Position numbers and translations under genes: made by a program. From CAVVPY01 sp963750295 (GTDB lineage: Bacteria > Actinomycetota > Actinomycetes > Mycobacteriales > Jatrophihabitantaceae), in NCBI GenBank assembly GCA_963750295.1, contig CAVVPY010000005.1, forward strand, positions 1-64,000: a stretch of DNA of 64,000 nt. The letters run 5' to 3'. This document shows positions 50,826-58,079 of this stretch, piece after piece; the stretch's first letter is position 1, and each line of letters starts with the position of its first letter. Under the pieces are notes generated by a model. It was given only the letters and a program-made list of their open reading frames with translations, was not told where the DNA came from and made no database searches.

Positions 50826-52286
50826 CTATCGCTTGTCCGGTTCGTCGCGGAACGGTGACTGCTCACCCGATGGAGTGTCGACGTTACCCGTCGAGATCAT
50901 CGTCCCGCCCTCGTAGGCACGTCCGGCGCTCAGCGGTTCCTTCAGTGACGCCGGCGCCAGCGCCCGCATCAGGTGATAGCCGAGGATGAGGATGAGCGTG
51001 CCGGCCGCGATACCCGTGATCGAGTAGTTGTCGCTGAACTTGACCGCGAGATCGCCGATGCCGGCGATGATGCCGGCCGCGACCGGGACGAGGTTGACCG
51101 GATTGGCGAAATCGACCCGGTTCTCGATCCAGATCTTCGCGCCGAGCAGCCCGATCATGCCGTACAGCACGAGCGTGATTCCGCCGAGCACGCCGCCGGG
51201 TGTCGCAGCCACGACCGCGCCGAACTTCGGGCAGAAGCCGAACAGGATCGCCACCACCGCGGCGATGTAGTAGGCCAGGGTCGAGTAGATCCGGGTCGCG
51301 GCCATGACCCCGATGTTCTCGGCGTAGGTGGTCGTCGGCGAGCCACCGACGAAGGACGCCACCACGGTGCCGACCCCATCGCCGATGTAGGCGCGGCCCA
51401 GGTACGGGTCGAGATCCTCACCGGTCATCTCCGACACGGCCTTCACGTGTCCGGCGTTCTCGGCGAGCAGCGCGATCACCGACGGGATCATCAGCAGGAT
51501 GAAGGTCATGCTGAACGCGGGCAGGTGCGGACCGGTGAGGTTGCCGAAGGTCGGGCTGATGATGTCCTTGGGCACGCCGATCCAGTCGGCCGCCTTGACA
51601 CCGGCCCACTGCACCCGGTCGACGTCGACGCACTTGCCGGCGTTGCAGGAGGGGATGCTGGTGAACTGGTCGGCGACCCACGACAGCAGGTAGCCGAAGA
51701 CCAGCGCGAGGAACACCGCGATGCGGCTGATGAACCCGCGGCCGAGCACCGCCACGACGATGACGAACAGCATCGTGGCCAGGCCGATCCACAGTTCGGC
51801 CGGGAAGTAGATCTGGGTCGCGACGCGGGCCAGGTTGAACCCGATCAGCATGACCACTGCTCCGGTGACGACCGGGGGGAGCACGGCGCGGACGTAGTGC
51901 GATCCGCCGAAGTGCACGAGCACACCGACAAGAGCGAGGATCACGCCGGCGACCAGGATCGCGCCGGTGACTTCCGCCGAGCCGCCGCCCTGCGCACGGA
52001 TCGCCGCGACCGCCGCCACGAACGACGCCGAGGTCCCGAGGTAGGACGGCACCCGGCCCTTGACGATCAGCAGGAAGATGATCGTCGCGACGCCGGACAT
52101 CATCACTGCGAGGTTGGGGTTGAGGCCCATGATCGCGGGGAACACGAAGGTCGCGCCGAACATGGCGACGATGTGCTGCGCGCCGAGGCCGACCATGCGC
52201 GGCATGGACAGTCGCTCATCGGGACGGACGACCTCGCCAACGGGCGGGGTCGTGCCACCGTGCACCAGTTTCCAGGTCATCACCAT
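50826..52286 (-). CDS. NCS2 uracil/xanthine permease
   Basis: About 486 residues, 12-14 helices. QHIVAMFGATFVFPAIMGLNP, a GTSASFVAA motif, and IALLAENAGHVKAVSEMTGEDLDPYLGRAYIGDGVGTVVASFVGGSPTTTYAENIGVMA in essence carry the NCS2 signature (Glu in AENxGH, SxxxTTYAEN). The TTTYAEN form is typical of uracil-type members (UraA) rather than xanthine/urate ones (which have more usually NTF.QN). It imports a nucleobase with H+. Two ATGs (52286, 52280) are close together. Confidence 0.88.
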   Translation of the reverse strand: MVMTWKLVHGGTTPPVGEVVRPDERLSMPRMVGLGAQHIVAMFGATFVFPAIMGLNPNLAVMMSGVATIIFLLIVKGRVPSYLGTSASFVAAVAAIRAQGGGSAEVTGAILVAGVILALVGVLVHFGGSHYVRAVLPPVVTGAVVMLIGFNLARVATQIYFPAELWIGLATMLFVIVVAVLGRGFISRIAVFLALVFGYLLSWVADQFTSIPSCNAGKCVDVDRVQWAGVKAADWIGVPKDIISPTFGNLTGPHLPAFSMTFILLMIPSVIALLAENAGHVKAVSEMTGEDLDPYLGRAYIGDGVGTVVASFVGGSPTTTYAENIGVMAATRIYSTLAYYIAAVVAILFGFCPKFGAVVAATPGGVLGGITLVLYGMIGLLGAKIWIENRVDFANPVNLVPVAAGIIAGIGDLAVKFSDNYSITGIAAGTLILILGYHLMRALAPASLKEPLSAGRAYEGGTMISTGNVDTPSGEQSPFRDEPDKR

Positions 52287-52386
52287 TGCGCGCGTCCCCT
52301 CGTCGGGCCTGCGAGTGCAGGAGTGATCCGTGACGCTAGGACCTCGCACGACGGGGGAGCATTGTGAACTTCTGCCAAAGCGCAGC

Positions 52387-54093
52387 TCAGAGACCGCGCA
52401 TCTGGACGACCCGCAGGGCCAGCGCGACGTCCAGGCGCAGATTCGCGTCCGTCGTGAACGGCCCGATCATCGCCTCGAGCTTGCCGATCCGGTAGCGCAA
52501 CGTGTTGTAGTGGAAGTGCAGGGTCCGCGCCGTCTCGGCGACGTTGCAGTTGGTGTCGAGCAGCACCTGCAGCGTATTGCGCAGATCGTTCTGTTCTGGG
52601 GCATCGCGCACCAACGGGCCGAGCACCTCCGCGGCGAAGGCCCGCAGTTCCTCGGGATCCTCGACCATCGACAACAACCGGTGCACGCCCAGCGCGTCGA
52701 AGTGCGCGAGTGCGGCGTTGCCGCGGGTGCGCCGGCCGACCACGACGGCCTTGCGGGCCTGGTCGTAGGCGGTCGGCAGCGCTGCGACCGAATCGATCAC
52801 CCGGCTGATCCCCGCGCTGAAGGAACGCCGCCCGCCGCCGCGATCGCCGGTCACCGCGGCGACGAGCTCGGCGACGGTCGCGACGGCGGTCTGCTTCGTG
52901 GTGGGGACGAGCGCGACCACCTCATGCCCGAAGCCGACCACGGGAGCGGCGCGATCACGCGCTCGTACGACCTGCTGCCACGCCGAGGTGAGGCGGTCGA
53001 TCGGGCTCCGTCCGGTCAGGGACGGTGCGGTCGGTGGCGGCTCGACCTCGTCGAGTTGCGCGACGATCACGACGAACGGACGGCGCACGTCCCAGCCGAG
53101 TTGGTCGCAGTGCGCGGCCACCTGCTCGGCGGGTCCGGCCGCACCGATCAGCGCGTCGCGCAGGAAGTCGCCGCGGAACTTCGACTCGACGGCCGACACC
53201 GCCAGTTGCTTCGTGATCGCCAGCGCGGCGACGGTGGCGGCGCGTTCGAGCGCCTGCACGGTGGCGGCGTCCAGGTCGTGGGTCACGCCGTAGGCGATGA
53301 TGCGGCCGTGGTCGGTGCCGCCGGCGACGATCGGCGTGACGACCAGCTGGCCCGGGTGTCCGGACGGAGCCGGCTGCCAGCCGGGGCGTAGGAGCTCGAC
53401 GTGGAAGCGCCCGGACTCGTCGAACAGTGGCAGCGTCCGCAGCGCCGCGGCATCGCTCTCGCTGCCCGCCACGGTCTGCACGCGGCCGTCCGGGGTGCAG
53501 ATGAGCACGGCCGCTTCGAACAGGCCGCTGACCTCTTCGGCCAACTGCGGCAGATCACCGCCCTCGAGCACGATCGCGCTCAGGGCGCGGTGCAGCCGGT
53601 CGGCCACGTCCAGGGCCCGCGTCTGCCGGGCGACGAGGTGGGCGAAGACCTCGGCCATGATGTCGTCGAAGGCGACATCGGGCGGCAGCGAGATCAGCGG
53701 GAAATCGAGCTTGTCGGCCGCAGCGAGCAGCTCCGGCGGCAGCTCGGCCAGGTAACGCCCGGACTTGACAGCGAGCGCGGCGACCCCGTGCTCGGCCAAC
53801 GCCTCGACCAGGCTGACCAATTCGCTCGCGCCGTACACCGTGCCGGTGTCGGCATGGCGCAGTGGGAACCCGGTGGTGAGCAGCAGCTCGTCCGGCTTCA
53901 CCCAGGGCAGGATGTCGGGCACCTCGATCACGTTCACCCGGGTGACGACCTTCTCGCCGCCGTCCTTGCCGGCCACGAGGACGGCCCCGGCGAAGCTCGG
54001 CAGGGCGAACAGGTCGGCCACCGAAACCTCGTGTCCGGCACGTGCTGGCAGATCATGTCGGCCCGAGCCACTAACCTTGGCAAGAGTCTCCAT
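52387..54093 (-). CDS. pucR: PucR family transcriptional regulator
   Basis: 568 residues. N-terminal PucR domain (ADLFALPSFAGAVLVAG, NVIEVPDILPWVKPDELLLTTG), a central CdaR GGDEF-like region, and a C-terminal HTH_30 (NVAETARTLHFHYNTLRYRIGKLEAMIG). PucR activates purine use in Bacillus, and family members regulate many ureide and pyrimidine pathways. It is the first gene of the minus-strand series and faces the AllH-FdrA-AllG operon across 35 bases, so it probably controls both. A TACCGT box nine bases before the ATG suggests a near-leaderless transcript. Confidence 0.9.
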   Translation of the reverse strand: METLAKVSGSGRHDLPARAGHEVSVADLFALPSFAGAVLVAGKDGGEKVVTRVNVIEVPDILPWVKPDELLLTTGFPLRHADTGTVYGASELVSLVEALAEHGVAALAVKSGRYLAELPPELLAAADKLDFPLISLPPDVAFDDIMAEVFAHLVARQTRALDVADRLHRALSAIVLEGGDLPQLAEEVSGLFEAAVLICTPDGRVQTVAGSESDAAALRTLPLFDESGRFHVELLRPGWQPAPSGHPGQLVVTPIVAGGTDHGRIIAYGVTHDLDAATVQALERAATVAALAITKQLAVSAVESKFRGDFLRDALIGAAGPAEQVAAHCDQLGWDVRRPFVVIVAQLDEVEPPPTAPSLTGRSPIDRLTSAWQQVVRARDRAAPVVGFGHEVVALVPTTKQTAVATVAELVAAVTGDRGGGRRSFSAGISRVIDSVAALPTAYDQARKAVVVGRRTRGNAALAHFDALGVHRLLSMVEDPEELRAFAAEVLGPLVRDAPEQNDLRNTLQVLLDTNCNVAETARTLHFHYNTLRYRIGKLEAMIGPFTTDANLRLDVALALRVVQMRGL

Positions 54094-54128
54094 GGGAGGA
54101 CGGTATCGCCGCACCCTAGCTTCGGGGA

Positions 54129-54851
54129 ATGCTCGCGTCGTCCAGCAGCGCGATCGCCGCGCTGGTCGACGGGCCGCGCCGGCCGGCGCGGGTGCTCGGC
54201 GGGTCAGGCGCGGCGCTGTACTTCGATGCCGGCGAGAGCGCGATCGCGGTGCTCACCGCGGCCGCCGTCCGGTTGCCGTGTGCAGTCGTCGTTGCCGGTC
54301 TCGACTCGCTGCAGGCAGTGCGCCCGGACGGCCCGGTCATGATCGGGGCGGGTGCGCTGTCCTGGACGACCGGGGGTCGGCCGGTGACCGTTGCCGTCGT
54401 GCGGACGTGGTCGCCGGCACACGTGCGGCCGGTAGTGGCGCTGCCGGCCAACCTCGCGACGCTGCGTGCGGCGGTCGCGACCATCGATATCGGGGTGCCC
54501 GCGGAGCTCGCCGGCCCCGGCCTGATCGGGCTCGGCCCGGGCCTGACGCCGAGCGGGGACGACGTGCTCGCCGGGTACGTCCTCGGCTGCCGCGCCCGCG
54601 GGCGTCCGGAGGTGCCGTTCGACGTCGCCGACTTGGTCCGCACGACGGCGCTGTCGGCAACCCTGCTGCGGCACGCGATCTCGGGCGAGTGCGTGCCGCA
54701 GGTAGCCGCGCTCGTCCAGGCGCTGGGACGGGCAGAACCGGTGGACCCCGGCCCGCTGCTCGCGCTCGGGCACACGTCCGGCGCGGCGCTGGGCCACGGG
54801 CTGCTGCTCGCGTTCGGCGCCGCGTCCGCTGACCGGCGGCTCGCCGCATGA
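54129..54851 (+). CDS. allH: DUF2877 protein (AllH-like)
   Basis: 240 residues with the DUF2877 signature GLGPGLTPSGDDVLAGYVLG and GHTSGAALGHG. In E. coli the equivalent (AllH, formerly YlbF) is one of three subunits of oxamate carbamoyltransferase. ATG, possibly leaderless (TAGCTT six bases upstream). Overlaps FdrA by four bases (ATGA). Confidence 0.87.
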   Translation: MLASSSSAIAALVDGPRRPARVLGGSGAALYFDAGESAIAVLTAAAVRLPCAVVVAGLDSLQAVRPDGPVMIGAGALSWTTGGRPVTVAVVRTWSPAHVRPVVALPANLATLRAAVATIDIGVPAELAGPGLIGLGPGLTPSGDDVLAGYVLGCRARGRPEVPFDVADLVRTTALSATLLRHAISGECVPQVAALVQALGRAEPVDPGPLLALGHTSGAALGHGLLLAFGAASADRRLAA

Positions 54852-56308
54852 GTGTCGACCACGTCGAGGCGCGGACGGGCTCCTACGCCGACTCGGTGAC
54901 CCTGCTGCAGGTGACCCGGACGGTATCGCAGCTGCCCGGGGTCGAGGCGGCCTTCGTCGCGATGGGGACGCCGCTCAACCTCGACCTGTTGCCGAGTCAG
55001 GGTTTCGCGGCGCCGTCCGGGGCCGGGCCCAACGACCTGGTGATCGCGGTGCGGGCGGCCAGCGCCAAGGCGCTGGCGGCGGCGCAGGCCGCGGTGGCCG
55101 ACCTGCTGGCGCCGCGGGCCTCGTCGGCAGGGGCGGCGGCCGAGGCGCTGCCGCGAACCACGGGGGCGGCATTGCGGCGCGAGCCGGCCGACCTGGTGCT
55201 GATCTCGGTGCCCGGCACGTCTGCGTTCGCGGAGGCCTGGGATGCGCTCGAGGCCGGGTGCGACGTCCTCGTGTTCAGCGACAACGTGCCGGTCGCGCAA
55301 GAGATCGCGCTCAAGCGGCGGGCCGCGGCGGGCGGCCAGCTCGTGATGGGTCCAGACTGCGGGACCGCCGTCGTCGGCGGGGTCGGGCTCGGGTTCGCGA
55401 ACGTGGTGCGGGCCGGCCCGGTCGGGCTGGTGGCCGCGTCGGGGACGGGCGCGCAGCAGATGCTGTGCCTGCTCGACCACGCCGGCGTCGGCGTGCGGGC
55501 CTGCCTCGGGGTGGGCGGGCGCGATCTTTCCGCTGCCGTCGGCGGGCTGTCGACGCTGACGGCGCTCGACCTGCTCGACGCCGATCCCGGCACCGAGCTG
55601 ATCGTCCTGGTGTCGAAACCGCCGGACGATCGCACGGCCGACACCGTGCGCGCCCACGCGGCGGGCCTGGCGACTCCGGTCGTGTTCGCCCTGCTCGGCT
55701 CCGGCGAGTCGGCGGGTGATCTGACGGCGGCGACCGAGGCGGTGCTGGGCGAGCTCGGCCGGCCGGTGCCCGAGTGGCCGATCTGGCCGGCGTCCGAGCC
55801 CGGCCGTCACGGCGCACTGCGCGGGCTGTATTCCGGCGGGACGCTGTGCGACGAGGCGATGCTGATCGCAGCCGCTGCGCTCGGACCGATCCGGTCGAAC
55901 ATCCCGCTCGAACCCGGGCTCGCGCTGGACCCGGCGCTGCGTGCGGACGGACACCTGATGATCGACTTCGGCGACGACGAGCTGACGCGCGGGCGCCCGC
56001 ATCCGATGATCGACGCGTCACTGCGGTTACGGCGCCTCGCCGACGAGGCTGCGGACCCCGACGCGGGCGTGGCACTGCTCGACGTCGTCCTCGGCTACGG
56101 CGCGCATCCCGACCCAGCCGCCGAGCTGGCACCGGCGATCGCGGACGCGGTCAGTGGCGGGCTGGGCGTGGTGGTCGCGCTGGTCGGCTCGGGCGGGGAT
56201 CCCCAGGGCTTCGCCCGGCAGGCTGCCCGGCTGGCCGAGGCGGGCGCGGCGGTGTTCGCGTCCAATGCGCAGGCGGTCCGGTATGCGGTCGGGCTGGTGC
56301 GGCCGTGA
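54848..56308 (+). CDS. fdrA: FdrA-like acyl-CoA-synthetase-fold protein (AllF-like)
   Basis: 486 residues: DLVLISVPGTSAFAEAWDALEAG, DNVPVAQEIALKRRAAAGGQLVMGPDCGTAVV in essence, and SGTGAQQMLCLLDHAGVGV resemble the alpha subunit of succinyl-CoA synthetase; the second half ends with VVALVGSGGDPQGFARQAARLAEAGAAVFASNAQAVRYA. E. coli FdrA (AllF) is a subunit of oxamate carbamoyltransferase, which uses carbamoyl phosphate. ATG overlaps DUF2877. Followed by three 53-bp repeats before DUF1116. Confidence 0.88.
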   Translation: MSVDHVEARTGSYADSVTLLQVTRTVSQLPGVEAAFVAMGTPLNLDLLPSQGFAAPSGAGPNDLVIAVRAASAKALAAAQAAVADLLAPRASSAGAAAEALPRTTGAALRREPADLVLISVPGTSAFAEAWDALEAGCDVLVFSDNVPVAQEIALKRRAAAGGQLVMGPDCGTAVVGGVGLGFANVVRAGPVGLVAASGTGAQQMLCLLDHAGVGVRACLGVGGRDLSAAVGGLSTLTALDLLDADPGTELIVLVSKPPDDRTADTVRAHAAGLATPVVFALLGSGESAGDLTAATEAVLGELGRPVPEWPIWPASEPGRHGALRGLYSGGTLCDEAMLIAAAALGPIRSNIPLEPGLALDPALRADGHLMIDFGDDELTRGRPHPMIDASLRLRRLADEAADPDAGVALLDVVLGYGAHPDPAAELAPAIADAVSGGLGVVVALVGSGGDPQGFARQAARLAEAGAAVFASNAQAVRYAVGLVRP

Positions 56309-56318
56309 GTACGCCCGG

Positions 56319-56497
56319 TTTCCCCGCTACCGACCGGTTCGAGCCCCCGACACCGACCACACCCGGGGAAACGACCCGCGGTTTCCCCGCTACCGACCGG
56401 TTCGAGCCCCCGACACCGACCACACCCGGGGAAACGACCCGCGGTTTCCCCGCTACCGACCGGTCCAGGCCCCCAACACCGACCACACCCGGGGAAG
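56319..56497 (+). repeat. 53-bp repeat, three tandem copies between fdrA and DUF1116
   Basis: Copies at 56319-56371, 56382-56434 and 56445-56497 (period 63 bases, 10-base spacer CGACCCGCGG). Each begins TTTCCCCGCTACCGACCG and ends ACCGACCACACCCGGGGAAA; the third differs at several positions and ends GGGGAAG. The same family stands between hyuA and hyuB. The 63-base period leaves one frame open, but there is no sign of coding. Confidence 0.85.
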
Positions 56498-56514
56498 GCT
56501 GAGGTGCGGCCACG

Positions 56515-57909
56515 ATGAACCTCGACATCGAACCGCGGGTCCTTGCCACCGGCGTGGAACTGTTCGCCGAGGCGTTGCGCGAGCAGGCCGTCGACGTCCG
56601 GACGGTCGACTGGCGCCCGCCGATGGCCGGCACCGAGGACGCGCTGGCAGCCGTCCTGGCCGACCCACGCCGGCCCACCGCGAACGCCACCGCGATCGAA
56701 CGGATGTTGGCGTGCGGCGCACATCTGGTGGACGTCGTCCCGGCAGCCGAGGCGCTCGGCCTCGGCCCGTCCGAGTTCCTGCACGCCGGGCCACCGATCG
56801 ATTGGGCGCGGGCGTCCGGTCCGATGCGCGGTGCGCTCATGGGCGCTGCGTTGTTCGAAGGAATCGCCGAGGACGCCGACGCTGCCGAGGCGCTGCTGGC
56901 CGCGGGCCGGGCGAGCCTCGACCCGTGCCACCAGCACGCCACCGTCGGCCCGATGGCCGGGGTCGTCTCGCGGTCGATGTGGATGTTCGTCCTCGAGGAT
57001 CCGGGCACCGGCCGGCGCGCGTACTGCTCGCTGAACGAGGGGCTGGGCAAGGTCCTGCGCTACGGCGCCTACGGTCCGGACGTCCTCGAGCGGCTGCACT
57101 GGATGTCGCGGGTGCTCGGGCCGCTGCTGCAAACCGCAGTTCGCGCCTACGGCCCGGTGGACGTCAAGGCGATCCTGGCGCAGATGGTGCACATGGGCGA
57201 CGAGGCGCACAACCGCAACCGCGCCGGCACGCTGATGCTGCTGCGCGAACTGCTGCCGGACCTCATCGACAGCGGCGCGTCCGCCTCGGACGTGGCGCAG
57301 GTCGTGCGGTTCGTGGCCGGCAACGACCACTTCTTCCTCAACTTGGCGATGCCGGCGTGCAAGCTCGCGCTGGACGCCGCGCGCGACGTCCCAGGCTCGA
57401 CGATGGTCGTGGCGATGGCGCGCAACGGGACCGACTTCGGCATCCAGGTGTCCGGGACCGGCGACGCCTGGTTCACCGGCCCCGCCGAGACCCCGGACGG
57501 GCTGTACCTGGCCGGCTTCGGCCCGGACGACGCCAACCCCGACATCGGCGACTCGGCGATCACCGAGACGGCCGGGCTGGGCGGGTTCGCGATGGCGGCG
57601 GCACCGGCGATCGTCCGGTTCGTCGGCGGCACGGTCGCCGACGCGCTGGCCACCACCCGCCGGATGTACGAGATCACCCTCGCCGAACACCCGATGTACT
57701 CCGTCCCGGTGCTCGACTTCCGCGGGCTGCCGTGCGGGATCGACGTCACGCGTGTCGTGCGGACCGGCATCCTGCCCCAGATCAACACCGGCATGGCCGG
57801 ACGCGTCGCCGGCACCGGGCAGGTCGGCGCGGGACTGGTTACGCCGCCGGCGGAGGTGTTCCCGGCCGCGCTGGCCGCGCTGGCCGAGCGAGCGCCCCGC
57901 ATCGAGTGA
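56515..57909 (+). CDS. allG: DUF1116 protein, full length (AllG-like)
   Basis: 464 residues. It has the N-terminal segment missing from the other two copies (GVELFAEALREQAVDVRTVDWRPP), then the common core: LVDVVPAAEALGLGPSE, HNRNRAGTLMLLRELLP, FGIQVSGTGDAWFTGP, ITETAGLGGFAMAAAP and DFRGLPCGIDVTRVVRTGILPQINTGMAG. Together with DUF2877 and FdrA it makes up the AllFGH-type carbamoyltransferase set. Carbamate kinase is encoded in the divergent series. Confidence 0.88.
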   Translation: MNLDIEPRVLATGVELFAEALREQAVDVRTVDWRPPMAGTEDALAAVLADPRRPTANATAIERMLACGAHLVDVVPAAEALGLGPSEFLHAGPPIDWARASGPMRGALMGAALFEGIAEDADAAEALLAAGRASLDPCHQHATVGPMAGVVSRSMWMFVLEDPGTGRRAYCSLNEGLGKVLRYGAYGPDVLERLHWMSRVLGPLLQTAVRAYGPVDVKAILAQMVHMGDEAHNRNRAGTLMLLRELLPDLIDSGASASDVAQVVRFVAGNDHFFLNLAMPACKLALDAARDVPGSTMVVAMARNGTDFGIQVSGTGDAWFTGPAETPDGLYLAGFGPDDANPDIGDSAITETAGLGGFAMAAAPAIVRFVGGTVADALATTRRMYEITLAEHPMYSVPVLDFRGLPCGIDVTRVVRTGILPQINTGMAGRVAGTGQVGAGLVTPPAEVFPAALAALAERAPRIE

Positions 57910-57960
57910 CGTCCGCACCGCGCGAGTGACGGTTTCGACGCCTGAGTGATGCTTCGCCAT

Positions 57961-57992
57961 GATCAGAGACGGCGGATCCGCCGTCTCTGATC
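57961..57992. repeat. 32-bp perfect palindrome (copy 2)
   Basis: Identical to the palindrome at 33263-33294 (half GATCAGAGACGGCGGA). It follows the DUF1116 stop, which lies inside a GAGTGACG motif, and a second GAGTGACG 20 bases on, as in copy 1. May terminate the AllH-FdrA-AllG transcript. Confidence 0.8.
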
Positions 57993-58079
57993 ATGAGAAC
58001 GCGCCACTCGACGGAGAGTTTGACGAGCGGGCGAATCGGGTAGGTGCCGGACGATTCGTCCCGGTTTCCGGAGGTCCCC

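Noticed and set aside
56319..56497. Three 53-bp repeats as a CRISPR array
   Set aside because: Spacers are 10 bases and identical, the repeat has long inverted ends, and there are no cas genes.
56154..57929. A long plus-strand open frame through the 53-bp repeats and across the full-length DUF1116 gene
   Set aside because: The 63-base repeat period keeps the frame open by chance; the composition is Arg/Pro-rich like other antisense or out-of-frame readings in GC-rich DNA, and the real DUF1116 frame is conserved.
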